Shown: in pieces, positions 1 to 6,792 of the stretch
How positions within the stretch are numbered: position 1 is the stretch's first letter
Layout of the letters: each line of letters opens with the position of its first letter
Assembly (NCBI GenBank): GCA_002338505.1
Contig: DDIK01000111.1
Coordinates: forward strand, 1-8,415
DNA: 8,415 nt
Direction of reading: 5' to 3'
Source of the DNA: Bacteriovorax sp. UBA1852
Lineage (GTDB): Bacteria; Bdellovibrionota; Bacteriovoracia; Bacteriovoracales; Bacteriovoracaceae
Notes under the pieces: model-generated
The model's input: only the letters and a program-made list of their open reading frames with translations
Database searches by the model: none
What the model was told of the DNA's origin: nothing
Position numbers and translations under genes: made by a program

Positions 1-173
1 ATTGTAATACCACGCTCTCTTTCAAGTTCACCAGAGTCCATGACTCTATCTTCAACTTCTGCTCTTGCATCAAATGTATTTGATTGCTTTAATAATTCAT
101 CAACCATTGTGGTTTTTCCGTGGTCAACGTGCGCAACGACTGCGATGTTCTTTAATTTAGAAAAATTGTTCAT
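1..173 (-). CDS. typA: TypA/BipA ribosome-associated GTPase, N-terminal fragment
   Basis: This is the first 57 codons of a translational GTPase, cut by the left window edge. The N-terminus reads MNNFSKLKNIAVVAHVDHGK, so the P-loop AHVDHGKTT lies at about residues 14-22. It is followed by VDELLKQS and then RVMDSGELERERGITI, the switch I region. The AHVDHGKTT-VDELL-Q and RVMDS-LE-ERGITI spacing is that of TypA/BipA rather than LepA or EF-G. TypA binds the ribosome and is linked in other bacteria to stress and cold adaptation and to ribosome assembly. The ATG at 171-173 has a good Shine-Dalgarno, GAGGA, five bases upstream (179-183 on the minus strand). The gene is divergent from the ABC-F gene, with a 62-base shared upstream region. 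Only the G-domain start is visible, so the family call rests on this short conserved part. Confidence 0.93.
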   Translation of the reverse strand, partial: MNNFSKLKNIAVVAHVDHGKTTMVDELLKQSNTFDARAEVEDRVMDSGELERERGIT

Positions 174-205
174 GATATTCCTCAAAAATGTTAGTATCAG
201 TGAAA

Positions 206-211
206 TATAAT
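206..211 (+). promoter_or_regulatory. Candidate -10 element for the ABC-F gene
   Basis: A perfect TATAAT lies in the 62-base gap between divergent typA and the ABC-F gene. It would place a transcription start near 218 and give a leader of about 18 bases carrying the AGGA Shine-Dalgarno (223-226, nine bases before the ATG). The region 17 bases upstream (183-188, CAAAAA) is a poor -35, so the call rests on the -10 and its position. Confidence 0.45.
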
Positions 212-235
212 CCAGAAACCTTAGGATGACTACTA

Positions 236-1990
236 ATGATTCAAGTTGTGAACCTTTCCAAATCATATGCTGACAGAACTCTATTTGAGGATGTAACTTT
301 TTCAATTAACTCGGGTGAGAGGATTGGTTTAGTGGGCCGAAACGGTACTGGTAAATCAACTTTATTTAAAATTATGCTTGGTGAAGAATCCTATGATAGC
401 GGAGACTATAAAGTACCAAAATCATATAGATTGGGCACTTTGCGTCAGCATATTAGCTTCTCAAAAACAACAGTAATTGAAGAGTGTATGACGGCACTTG
501 ATGAAGATTACCGCTACGAAGAGTATAGAGCTGAGAAATTTCTCTTTGGATTAGGCTTTTCTAAGGCCGATCTTCAAAAAGATCCTCACTCATTTTCAGG
601 TGGTTATCAGATCAGAATTAATTTGGTGAAGACTCTATTAACTGAGCCAAATTGCTTACTTCTTGATGAGCCAACAAACTATCTTGATATTGTTTCACTG
701 AGATGGCTTCGCTCATTTCTCACTTCTTTTGATGGTGAAGTCGTCATTGTAACCCACGATAGAGAATTCATGGATAGTGTAGTGACACATACAATGGGGA
801 TCAATAGGCGAAATGTAAAAAAAATAAAAGGCCCAACTTCTAAATACTATGGCCAGATACAAGAAGAAGAGAGAATTCACGAGCAAACTCGGGCCAATCA
901 AGAAAAGAAGATTCAACAGATGATGGACTACGTTGATAAGTTCCGAGCAAAAGCTAGGGGAGCATCACAAGCTCAATCAAAATTAAAAATGATTGAAAAG
1001 ATGGAGAGATACGACGCTTTAGAAAGTTCAAAGGATTTAAGTTTTGATTTTGCTCACAAAGAATGTCCTGCGAAAGTGATTATGGATGTTAAGGGTGTGA
1101 GCTTTGGTTTTCCAAAAAAAGAGGAACTCTTTTCTAATTTGAGTTTTACGATTGGTAAAAGTGACCGCATTGGAATCATCGGAAAAAACGGAAAAGGAAA
1201 GTCGACTCTCATGAATGTCTTAGCTGATGTTCATCAAAAAACAGCGGGTGAAGTTTGGGAGCATCCGTCATTAGTCCTTGGTCACTTTGGTCAGACCAAC
1301 GTTCAAAGACTTCATCCTGATAATACAATTATACAAGAAATTTATGAAGAAGATGAGACACTTTCAACAACAAAAGTGAGAGGGATATGCGGAACCATGC
1401 TCTTTACTGGTGATGATGCTGAAAAGAAGATAAAGGTTCTCTCCGGTGGCGAGAAGGCCCGAGTACTACTTGGAAAGATTCTTACGCGTAAAACTAATTT
1501 ACTCTTTCTAGATGAGCCCACCAACCACCTAGACATCGAGTCTGTTGAGTCACTTATGCAGGCATGTGAGACTTACGATGGAGGACTTTTAGTTGTTACC
1601 CACAATGAAGAGTTTCTAAGAAGATGTGTTAATAAGCTGATCATTTTTCGAAAAGAAGGCGCGGAGTACTTTGATGGAAGTTACGATGAGTTCTTAGAGA
1701 AAGTAGGCTGGGAGTCTGAAGAAGAAAAAGAAGAAGATGAATTCTTTGTTGAAGATAAGTCATCACATAAAACTCAAAAATCTCAAAATGACCAAAAGAT
1801 TGCTATCGAAATAGAAGAGGCCGAAAAGCAGATTGAGACTCTTGAGGATTACGTGAAAGTTGTCGAAGGTGAGATCGAAGAAGCTTCTTTAAAGGGAAAT
1901 ACTTCTGTCATTGAAGAGAAGTCTAAATTACTAGGTGAAATCAATCAAAAGATTGAGGACCTTTTTACGAGACTTTCTGAGCTTCATTAA
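236..1990 (+). CDS. ABC-F family ATPase (YheS/Uup-like), ribosome-associated
   Basis: This soluble protein has two ATP-binding cassettes and no membrane segments, as in ABC-F proteins, which act at the ribosomal E site rather than in transport. Cassette 1 has Walker A GRNGTGKST (34-42), signature FSGGY (120-124), Walker B with DEPTNYLD (144-151) and the switch His 174. A charged linker (about 205-260) includes FRAKARGASQAQSKLKMIEK, close to the YheS-type linker. Cassette 2 has Walker A GKNGKGKST (316-324), LSGGE (402-406), DEPTNHLD (426-433) and His 456 in THNEEF. An acidic stretch (493-502) precedes a C-terminal coiled coil (about 522-582), as in Uup-type members. Both catalytic Glu residues are present, so it should be an active ATPase. 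At 584 residues the length is normal for the family. The exact subfamily, and whether it gives antibiotic protection, cannot be decided from sequence alone. Confidence 0.93.
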   Translation: MIQVVNLSKSYADRTLFEDVTFSINSGERIGLVGRNGTGKSTLFKIMLGEESYDSGDYKVPKSYRLGTLRQHISFSKTTVIEECMTALDEDYRYEEYRAEKFLFGLGFSKADLQKDPHSFSGGYQIRINLVKTLLTEPNCLLLDEPTNYLDIVSLRWLRSFLTSFDGEVVIVTHDREFMDSVVTHTMGINRRNVKKIKGPTSKYYGQIQEEERIHEQTRANQEKKIQQMMDYVDKFRAKARGASQAQSKLKMIEKMERYDALESSKDLSFDFAHKECPAKVIMDVKGVSFGFPKKEELFSNLSFTIGKSDRIGIIGKNGKGKSTLMNVLADVHQKTAGEVWEHPSLVLGHFGQTNVQRLHPDNTIIQEIYEEDETLSTTKVRGICGTMLFTGDDAEKKIKVLSGGEKARVLLGKILTRKTNLLFLDEPTNHLDIESVESLMQACETYDGGLLVVTHNEEFLRRCVNKLIIFRKEGAEYFDGSYDEFLEKVGWESEEEKEEDEFFVEDKSSHKTQKSQNDQKIAIEIEEAEKQIETLEDYVKVVEGEIEEASLKGNTSVIEEKSKLLGEINQKIEDLFTRLSELH

Positions 1991-2055
1991 GAACGAGGCA
2001 TGAAAATACTACAATGATTCCAAACTCTTATCTCTTTTTATGATAAATAGAAGAT

Positions 2056-2871
2056 ATGAAAAAAATTATTTTATGCTCTCTATTTATCTTCTTTAACTCC
2101 AGTGCTCAATTTTCAGGACCTATCTTTGGCGGAGATTTTGATCATAATCCAAACTATAGGCGAAGATTGGATCCTATCAGTGAGCCAGTTTCGAATTGTT
2201 CGATATCTAGAAATGGCGAAAATTATAATTTGAATAAAAAACAATATACCCTAGATGAACTTTTTTCACTCGTATCAGAAGTGGAGAGTGCAAGAGAAAT
2301 TGTTTCAACAATTAAAGAAATGATATCTCATAATAGGCTTAAAATTGTTAACCTCACAAGCTACATAAGACAAAAAAGAGGTCTTTCTCACAAGACGGCT
2401 GCACTATATGATTTTACGACTGAAGTGCCGACTATATTTTTAAGCTTCAATGACGAACTAGGTCTCGCGGCCCATTTCTTTGTTCATGAGGCAACTCATG
2501 CTCTGGACGAATTGATTCCTCAAGAGTACGAAGTTGATATGGTCTATTATAGAAGCTTTAAAGAATTTCAAAAACTCTTCGGACTTGATGTCGAACCGAT
2601 GAAAGAATTAAGTGAGTATGAGTCATCTATAATGAATGATGTGTGGAAAGCTAAGAAAAGCAGTCAGGATCGCCATGCTTATAGAGCTGAGAGATATGCA
2701 TTTGATGTACAAGGTGATTTTACAGAAGCAATAACAGATTTTGATGATTGCTATGTCAGTTATCTTAATGAACATCGAAAGAAAAACGGACTAAAGCTTT
2801 ATAGTAATACTCCAGATAAGCACATATTTGATTCGTATAGAATTGATAAACTCAATATTAAAAGAGATTAA
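2056..2871 (+). CDS. Secreted orphan protein with HEATH (HExxH) putative zinc-peptidase motif
   Basis: I do not recognise a named family. The N-terminus (KKIILCSLFIFF then NSSA-Q) is a Sec signal peptide with likely cleavage after Ala 17. There is no lipobox Cys, so a periplasmic or secreted location is inferred. The central VHEATHALDE (143-152) contains an HExxH motif with H144, E145 and H148, typical of zinc metallopeptidases. A later YRAERYAFD segment (209-217) offers E212 as a possible third zinc ligand in the manner of gluzincins; this is inference. The mature N-terminus (about 18-45) is Gly/Asp/Asn/Arg-rich and looks unstructured. The gene follows the ABC-F gene by 65 bases and is followed two bases later by the TRIC gene, suggesting cotranscription. 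A TATGAT at 2039-2044 could be a -10, but no good -35 accompanies it, and the Shine-Dalgarno is weak. Confidence is high for a gene and low for the peptidase function. Confidence 0.8.
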   Translation: MKKIILCSLFIFFNSSAQFSGPIFGGDFDHNPNYRRRLDPISEPVSNCSISRNGENYNLNKKQYTLDELFSLVSEVESAREIVSTIKEMISHNRLKIVNLTSYIRQKRGLSHKTAALYDFTTEVPTIFLSFNDELGLAAHFFVHEATHALDELIPQEYEVDMVYYRSFKEFQKLFGLDVEPMKELSEYESSIMNDVWKAKKSSQDRHAYRAERYAFDVQGDFTEAITDFDDCYVSYLNEHRKKNGLKLYSNTPDKHIFDSYRIDKLNIKRD

Positions 2872-2873
2872 GA

Positions 2874-3482
2874 GTGCTTTTTTACCTTCAGTACATCGAT
2901 TATTTTGGAACTCTTGCTCTAGCTTTAACTGGGGCATTTATCGCAGCAGAGATTGAAATGGATCTCTTTGGAATGATTTTTCTAGCAGCGATTACTTCTA
3001 TGGGAGGAGGAACTCTGAGAGATATTGTTCTTGGTATTCCGGTCTTTTGGATTAGTGATCCTACATATCTCTATATTGCACTAGGTTCAGGTCCTCTGGT
3101 TTTCCTTACTCAAAGTTATCTTTTAAAGCTTGGAAAGCTTCTCTTTGCACTTGATACTATTGGGTTGTCTTTCTATGCAATTATAGGTGTCCATAAGACA
3201 TTAAGCTTTGATCATCTCTATATTGTAGCCTTTGTCATGGGGGTTATTACAGCTGTTTTGGGTGGTATTATTCGCTCACTTTTTAGTCAGGAAGTTTCTA
3301 TTCTTTATAAGAGAGAACTCTATGCAACAGTGGCGGCCTTTGCTTCTTTGACCTATTTAGGACTTAATCTCTTAGGTATTGATCAAGGACTATGTATTTT
3401 GATAACGACCTCTCTTACATTTGTCTTTAGAACTGTATCAATTAAGTATGATATTGGTTTGCCGAAGATTACAGTGGATTAA
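2874..3482 (+). CDS. TRIC / UPF0126 family membrane protein (YicG-like)
   Basis: This 202-residue polytopic inner-membrane protein is built of two tandem UPF0126 repeats. Repeat 1 (about 9-85) has FGTLALALTGAFIAA, DLFG and the hallmark GGGTLRD (44-50) with PVFWI. Repeat 2 (about 91-165) has LDTIGLSFYAIIG and GGIIRS (130-135). A seventh helix and the tail RTVSIKYDIGLPK complete the usual architecture. The family is related to eukaryotic trimeric intracellular cation channels, and some bacterial members have been proposed to move glycine or cations. The substrate cannot be read here. The start is GTG, two bases after the preceding stop, with a weak AAGAG Shine-Dalgarno seven to eight bases upstream. 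This start preserves the first conserved helix, whereas the next ATG would delete it. Translational coupling to the upstream gene is likely. The second repeat has Ser where Asp is usual after the conserved Arg. Confidence 0.92.
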   Translation: MLFYLQYIDYFGTLALALTGAFIAAEIEMDLFGMIFLAAITSMGGGTLRDIVLGIPVFWISDPTYLYIALGSGPLVFLTQSYLLKLGKLLFALDTIGLSFYAIIGVHKTLSFDHLYIVAFVMGVITAVLGGIIRSLFSQEVSILYKRELYATVAAFASLTYLGLNLLGIDQGLCILITTSLTFVFRTVSIKYDIGLPKITVD

Positions 3483-3529
3483 CACGATTAAAATCAGTTA
3501 CTTACCTTTAATAGAGATGATCTTTCAAT

Positions 3530-3548
3530 CGATTGATAGAATCAATTG
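3530..3548. promoter_or_regulatory. Imperfect 19-bp dyad, candidate operator
   Basis: ATTGAT (3532-3537), AGA, ATCAAT (3541-3546) is a perfect 6-bp inverted repeat. It extends outward to an outer C/G pair with one mismatched pair between. It lies about 60-75 bases upstream of the peroxiredoxin-glutaredoxin ATG and just upstream of the promoter-like bases. It does not match the Fur/PerR or OxyR consensus as I know them, so the binding factor is unknown, and an AT-rich dyad of this size can arise by chance. Confidence 0.3.
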
Positions 3549-3553
3549 TATTT

Positions 3554-3580
3554 TTGTCTGCAATAGAGCGAATATATATT
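3554..3580 (+). promoter_or_regulatory. Candidate promoter of the Prx-Grx gene
   Basis: TTGTCT (3554-3559) and TATATT (3575-3580) form a -35/-10 pair with a short 15-base spacer. The predicted start, near 3587, leaves a roughly 19-base leader that contains the strong GGAGG ribosome binding site at 3596-3600. The 123-base gap before this gene and its own strong terminator support an independent transcript. Confidence 0.4.
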
Positions 3581-3595
3581 AACAAATAAAGCTAC

Positions 3596-3600
3596 GGAGG
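3596..3600 (+). promoter_or_regulatory. Strong Shine-Dalgarno of the Prx-Grx gene
   Basis: GGAGG lies five bases before the ATG at 3606. It is the best ribosome binding site in the window and fixes the start, which fits high expression of an antioxidant enzyme. Confidence 0.8.
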
Positions 3601-3605
3601 TTTTT

Positions 3606-4340
3606 ATGAGCTTTGAAAATATTGAAGGAAAAGCAGTACCAAAATCATCTTTTAAAAAATTTGAAGATGGGACATTAAAAGAATATGGATATGATGATGT
3701 TTTTAAGGGCAAGAAAGTTGTTATCTTTGCTCTTCCTGGAGCATACACCCCAACATGTTCATCTACTCACTTACCAAGATATAACGAGTTATCTGCATCT
3801 ATTAAAAAAGAAGGTGTCGATGCAATTTACGTTCTCTCTGTGAATGATGCATTTGTTATGTCGGCATGGATGAATGATCAAGATGCTGATGGCATTGACT
3901 ATCTTGCTGATGGAAATGGTGACTTTAGTGAAGGCATAGGACTGATCGTTGATAAATCAGATATTGGCTTTGGTAAGAGAACTTGGCGCTATTCAATGGT
4001 TGTTAATGATGGAGTTGTTGAAAAGGCATTCATTGAACCAGATAAGCCTGGTGATCCATTTGAAGTTAGTGATGCAGATACAATGCTTAACTATCTTAAC
4101 AAAGATGCTAAGGCTCCTCAGTCAATTACTCTCTTTACTAGACCTGGATGTCCACATTGCGCAAGAGCAAAGGAAATTTTTAAGGAGAGAGGAGAGAAGT
4201 ATGATGAAATCGTACTTGGAAAAGATGCAAGTAATAAGACTCTCTTTGCTGTAACTGGAAAAACAAAAGTTCCTCAAATTTACATCGATGGTAAGCACAT
4301 TGGTGGAAGAGACGATTTAGAAAAGCACTTAGGCCTATAA
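3606..4340 (+). CDS. Hybrid peroxiredoxin-glutaredoxin (Prx5-Grx fusion)
   Basis: This two-domain thiol peroxidase reduces hydrogen peroxide and alkyl hydroperoxides using glutathione through its own glutaredoxin domain. The Prx5-like domain (about 1-168) has PGAYTPTCSSTHLPRY with peroxidatic Cys 51, Thr 48 of the PxxxTxxC motif, and Arg 128 in KRTWRYS. The Grx domain (about 172-244) has the active site CPHC (Cys 182, Cys 185), the cis-Pro loop KVPQIYIDG (Pro 223) and the glutathione-site IGGRDDL. There are no other Cys residues, so the peroxidatic Cys must be resolved by glutathione or the Grx domain, as in the Haemophilus influenzae and Chromatium hybrid enzymes. The length of 244 residues matches those proteins. 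It is probably cytoplasmic, as there is no signal peptide. It is monocistronic and converges on a redox operon. It implies that the organism makes or takes up glutathione. Confidence 0.96.
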   Translation: MSFENIEGKAVPKSSFKKFEDGTLKEYGYDDVFKGKKVVIFALPGAYTPTCSSTHLPRYNELSASIKKEGVDAIYVLSVNDAFVMSAWMNDQDADGIDYLADGNGDFSEGIGLIVDKSDIGFGKRTWRYSMVVNDGVVEKAFIEPDKPGDPFEVSDADTMLNYLNKDAKAPQSITLFTRPGCPHCARAKEIFKERGEKYDEIVLGKDASNKTLFAVTGKTKVPQIYIDGKHIGGRDDLEKHLGL

Positions 4341-4345
4341 TTTCT

Positions 4346-4372
4346 TGCGCCCTTTTACAGGGCGCATTTCTT
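4346..4372 (+). terminator. Rho-independent terminator after the Prx-Grx gene
   Basis: The perfect 7-bp stem TGCGCCC/GGGCGCA (4346-4352 with 4360-4366) has a 7-base loop and is followed by TTTCTT. It starts five bases after the TAA. It lies between convergent genes. On the minus strand the downstream tail (AGAAATTATAG) is not T-rich, so it probably stops the plus-strand transcript best, though the hairpin may also help the opposing operon. Confidence 0.8.
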
Positions 4373-6524
4373 ATCCTCTATTAAAATCGTGATATTTTTT
4401 TACGAATCTTAAAAGTTTCTCAGGCGTTCTTGCCTTTTTCCATTCACCAGCTAGATATTTATTTGCTTCGCCCATTGTTGGATAAGTGTGAATTGTTCCT
4501 AGAATTTTTTCTAATCCAAATCCATGTTTCATTGCTGCGATAAATTCAATCAAGAGATCTGATGCATGTTGACCGACAATTGTGGCACCTATAATTTTAT
4601 CTGAACCGGGTTTCGTGAGAACTTTTACAAATCCTTCATCTTCACTGTCTGCAATGGCCCTATCAAGATCATCAATACCATATGTCGTCACTTCGTATTC
4701 AATACCTTCTTCTTTACAGGCGACTTCATTTTTCCCAACAGTTGCAACCTCAGGGTCTGTATATGTTGCCCATGGGATAACACTGTAATCAACCTTAAAC
4801 TTCTTAAAGCGTCCAAAGAGACCATTCACGGCACAGAACCAAGCTTGGTGAGCCGCTGTGTGAGTCAGTTGGTATGGACCTGCTACATCACCACAGGCAA
4901 AGATATTAGGAAAGTTTGATTGAAGATATATATTAGTATTAATTGTCCCATTTGACCGAAGCTCAACTCCGATTTCCTCTAGGCCAAATCCCTTTGTATT
5001 CGCTTTTCTTCCTACGGCTACAAGTACTTGATCAAAGGCGAGTTCAACCTTCGAGTCTTCTTCGTTGTTATTTATCTCAAGAATAAGTGTATTCTCTTTT
5101 TCACCTTTAATAAATTCAATCGCACGGTGACCAGTTAAAATATTAACCCCTTCTGCCTTAAGTCTCTTTTCTATCAGCTCAGAAACTTCAGGATCTTCTT
5201 TCATCATAACTCGCTCAGACATTTCAACGAGACTAACTTCTGAGCCCAGTCTCGCAAATGATTGCGCCATCTCAAGACCAATGGGACCGCCACCAAGAAC
5301 AACAAGTCTCTTTGGGAGCTCTTCTATTTCCCAGAGGTTTTCACTGACGAGAATATCAATATCTTTAATACCTTTTATTGGAGGTACAAAAGGACTCGCT
5401 CCAGTTGCAATAGTGATGTTCTTTGTTGTGATGACTTTACCATTGATTTCAATTTCCCAAGGTGAAAGTATTTTCGCTTTTCCTTGTAAGCAATCTACTC
5501 CAAGCTCCGTGTATCTCTCCACTGAATCATGTGGCTCTATCTTGGCAATAACTTCGTGAATACGCTTCATAATATCTTTAAAATTAAAAGTTACATCTAT
5601 TTTTTCAATCCCGTATTTCTTTGAGTTCTTGGACTGGTGAACAACCTTAGCACTCTTTATAATGGCCTTAGAAGGAACACATCCTGTATTAAGACAATCA
5701 CCACCCATCTTATTTTTTTCGATGAGAGCAACCTTTGCTTTTGTAACGGCACCAATATATGAAGTAACAAGTCCAGCAGCTCCGCCTCCGATAGCGACCA
5801 TATTGTAGTCATACTTCTTTGGTCTTTTAAAATTCTTATAAACTTTCTTTGCTTTTAGAAAATCAATAATAAAGCGAGCGATAAAAGGAATAAATGCTAA
5901 GGCAACAAATGTAAAAAGTAGAGAAGGTGAAACGATTGACTTCAATGAGTCTATTTTTGAAAGCTCAACTCCAGCGTTCACATAAACAATTGTTCCAAGT
6001 AACATTCCAACTTGTGAAATAAAGAAGTATGTTACAGTTTTAATGGGAGTTAGGCCCATGACAAGGTTAATGAGAAAGAATGGAAAAATTGGCAATAATC
6101 TTAAACTAAAGAGATAAAATGCTCCCTCTCTCTCAACTCCATCATTAATAGTTTTAAGCTTATCTGAGAATTTTTCTTGAACCCAATCTCTTAAGATGAA
6201 GCGAGAACCTAAGAAGGCCAGAGTTGCGCCAATAGTACTAGCAAAAGAAACTATGATCACGCCTTTAAGTAGACCAAAAATAGCTCCACCAAGAAGAGTG
6301 AGTATGGCTGCTCCTGGAAGAGAGAGTGCGGTAGTTAAGACATAGATTCCAAAATAGGCGAGAGTGGTTTGCAGTGAATTTTCACGATAGAATTGTTGAA
6401 ACTTTTCTTGATTACTTTTAATCGCCTCGAGCGTTAATTGTTGGTGAAGATCAAAGTTAAAGAAAAGAAATGCTAAGATCGATGCAATGATTGCAATGAT
6501 CACTTTTACGAGATGCTTTTTCAC
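4371..6524 (-). CDS. VTT (TVP38/TMEM64) membrane domain fused to FAD-dependent disulfide oxidoreductase
   Basis: This 717-residue two-part protein has a DedA/VTT-type membrane domain at residues 1-225. It comprises an N-terminal helix, the LSLPGAAILTLLGGAIFG re-entrant motif (68-84), RLLPIFPFFLINLVMG (142-157), and helices to about 222. Residues 240-715 form a class I pyridine nucleotide-disulfide oxidoreductase like mercuric reductase and lipoamide dehydrogenase. It has the FAD motif GGGAAG (246-251), redox pair CLNTGC (Cys 277, Cys 282), NAD(P) motif GGGPIG (411-416), second FAD motif ACGD (543-546) and a C-terminal HTYPTMGE (His 679, Glu 686) equivalent to the catalytic HxxPTxxE. All active residues are present, so it should be a working NAD(P)H:disulfide reductase on the cytoplasmic membrane face; its substrate is unknown. 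The fusion is a recurring bacterial architecture. The start is GTG. The gene is the third of a tight operon, 20 bases after the DUF1653 gene. Confidence 0.95.
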   Translation of the reverse strand: MKKHLVKVIIAIIASILAFLFFNFDLHQQLTLEAIKSNQEKFQQFYRENSLQTTLAYFGIYVLTTALSLPGAAILTLLGGAIFGLLKGVIIVSFASTIGATLAFLGSRFILRDWVQEKFSDKLKTINDGVEREGAFYLFSLRLLPIFPFFLINLVMGLTPIKTVTYFFISQVGMLLGTIVYVNAGVELSKIDSLKSIVSPSLLFTFVALAFIPFIARFIIDFLKAKKVYKNFKRPKKYDYNMVAIGGGAAGLVTSYIGAVTKAKVALIEKNKMGGDCLNTGCVPSKAIIKSAKVVHQSKNSKKYGIEKIDVTFNFKDIMKRIHEVIAKIEPHDSVERYTELGVDCLQGKAKILSPWEIEINGKVITTKNITIATGASPFVPPIKGIKDIDILVSENLWEIEELPKRLVVLGGGPIGLEMAQSFARLGSEVSLVEMSERVMMKEDPEVSELIEKRLKAEGVNILTGHRAIEFIKGEKENTLILEINNNEEDSKVELAFDQVLVAVGRKANTKGFGLEEIGVELRSNGTINTNIYLQSNFPNIFACGDVAGPYQLTHTAAHQAWFCAVNGLFGRFKKFKVDYSVIPWATYTDPEVATVGKNEVACKEEGIEYEVTTYGIDDLDRAIADSEDEGFVKVLTKPGSDKIIGATIVGQHASDLLIEFIAAMKHGFGLEKILGTIHTYPTMGEANKYLAGEWKKARTPEKLLRFVKKYHDFNRG

Positions 6525-6531
6525 GTGATTA

Positions 6532-6536
6532 TCCTT
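6532..6536 (-). promoter_or_regulatory. Ribosome binding site that fixes the GTG start of the VTT/FAD gene
   Basis: AAGGA on the minus strand lies seven bases before the GTG at 6522-6524. Its spacing is right for that GTG and for no other nearby start, and the GTG gives the natural Lys-rich cytoplasmic N-terminus before the first hydrophobic helix. Confidence 0.7.
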
Positions 6537-6544
6537 ATTGGCCT

Positions 6545-6790
6545 TTAAAGCCTGCTATTACCTTTTTGATCACCAATATATTTAAATCTGGGGATGACTT
6601 TTCCATCTATGGTGACGTTTTCAAAGAACATGTCTTTAGGTCTCACCCATAACTTTCCAAGGTCATTTTCATAGAGGCATTCATAGTAGACTAGTTCTTC
6701 TAAAGTCTCACTATGTCTTACAATATCGATGAGTTTATAGTTCATGCCTTTGTAGTGTTGATAGAGTCCACCGCGAATAATTTTTTGCAT
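6545..6790 (-). CDS. DUF1653 family small protein
   Basis: This 81-residue protein consists almost wholly of a DUF1653 domain. GLYQHYKGMNYKLIDIVRHS (8-27) is followed by ETLEELVYYECLY (28-40), then LWVRPKDMFFENV (47-59) and IPRFKYIG (66-73). This matches the family pattern of an HYKG start, RHSET-E, WVRP--MF and PRF. The biochemical role of the family is not established. The conserved aromatic and charged residues suggest a compact beta-rich domain, possibly a binding module. The ATG follows the msrB stop by two bases with only a weak purine-rich site, so translation is probably coupled to msrB. There is no signal peptide, so it should be cytoplasmic, unlike MsrB. It sits between msrB and the VTT/FAD oxidoreductase gene, which hints at, but does not prove, a redox-linked role. 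Confidence 0.9.
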   Translation of the reverse strand: MQKIIRGGLYQHYKGMNYKLIDIVRHSETLEELVYYECLYENDLGKLWVRPKDMFFENVTIDGKVIPRFKYIGDQKGNSRL

Positions 6791-6792
6791 GA

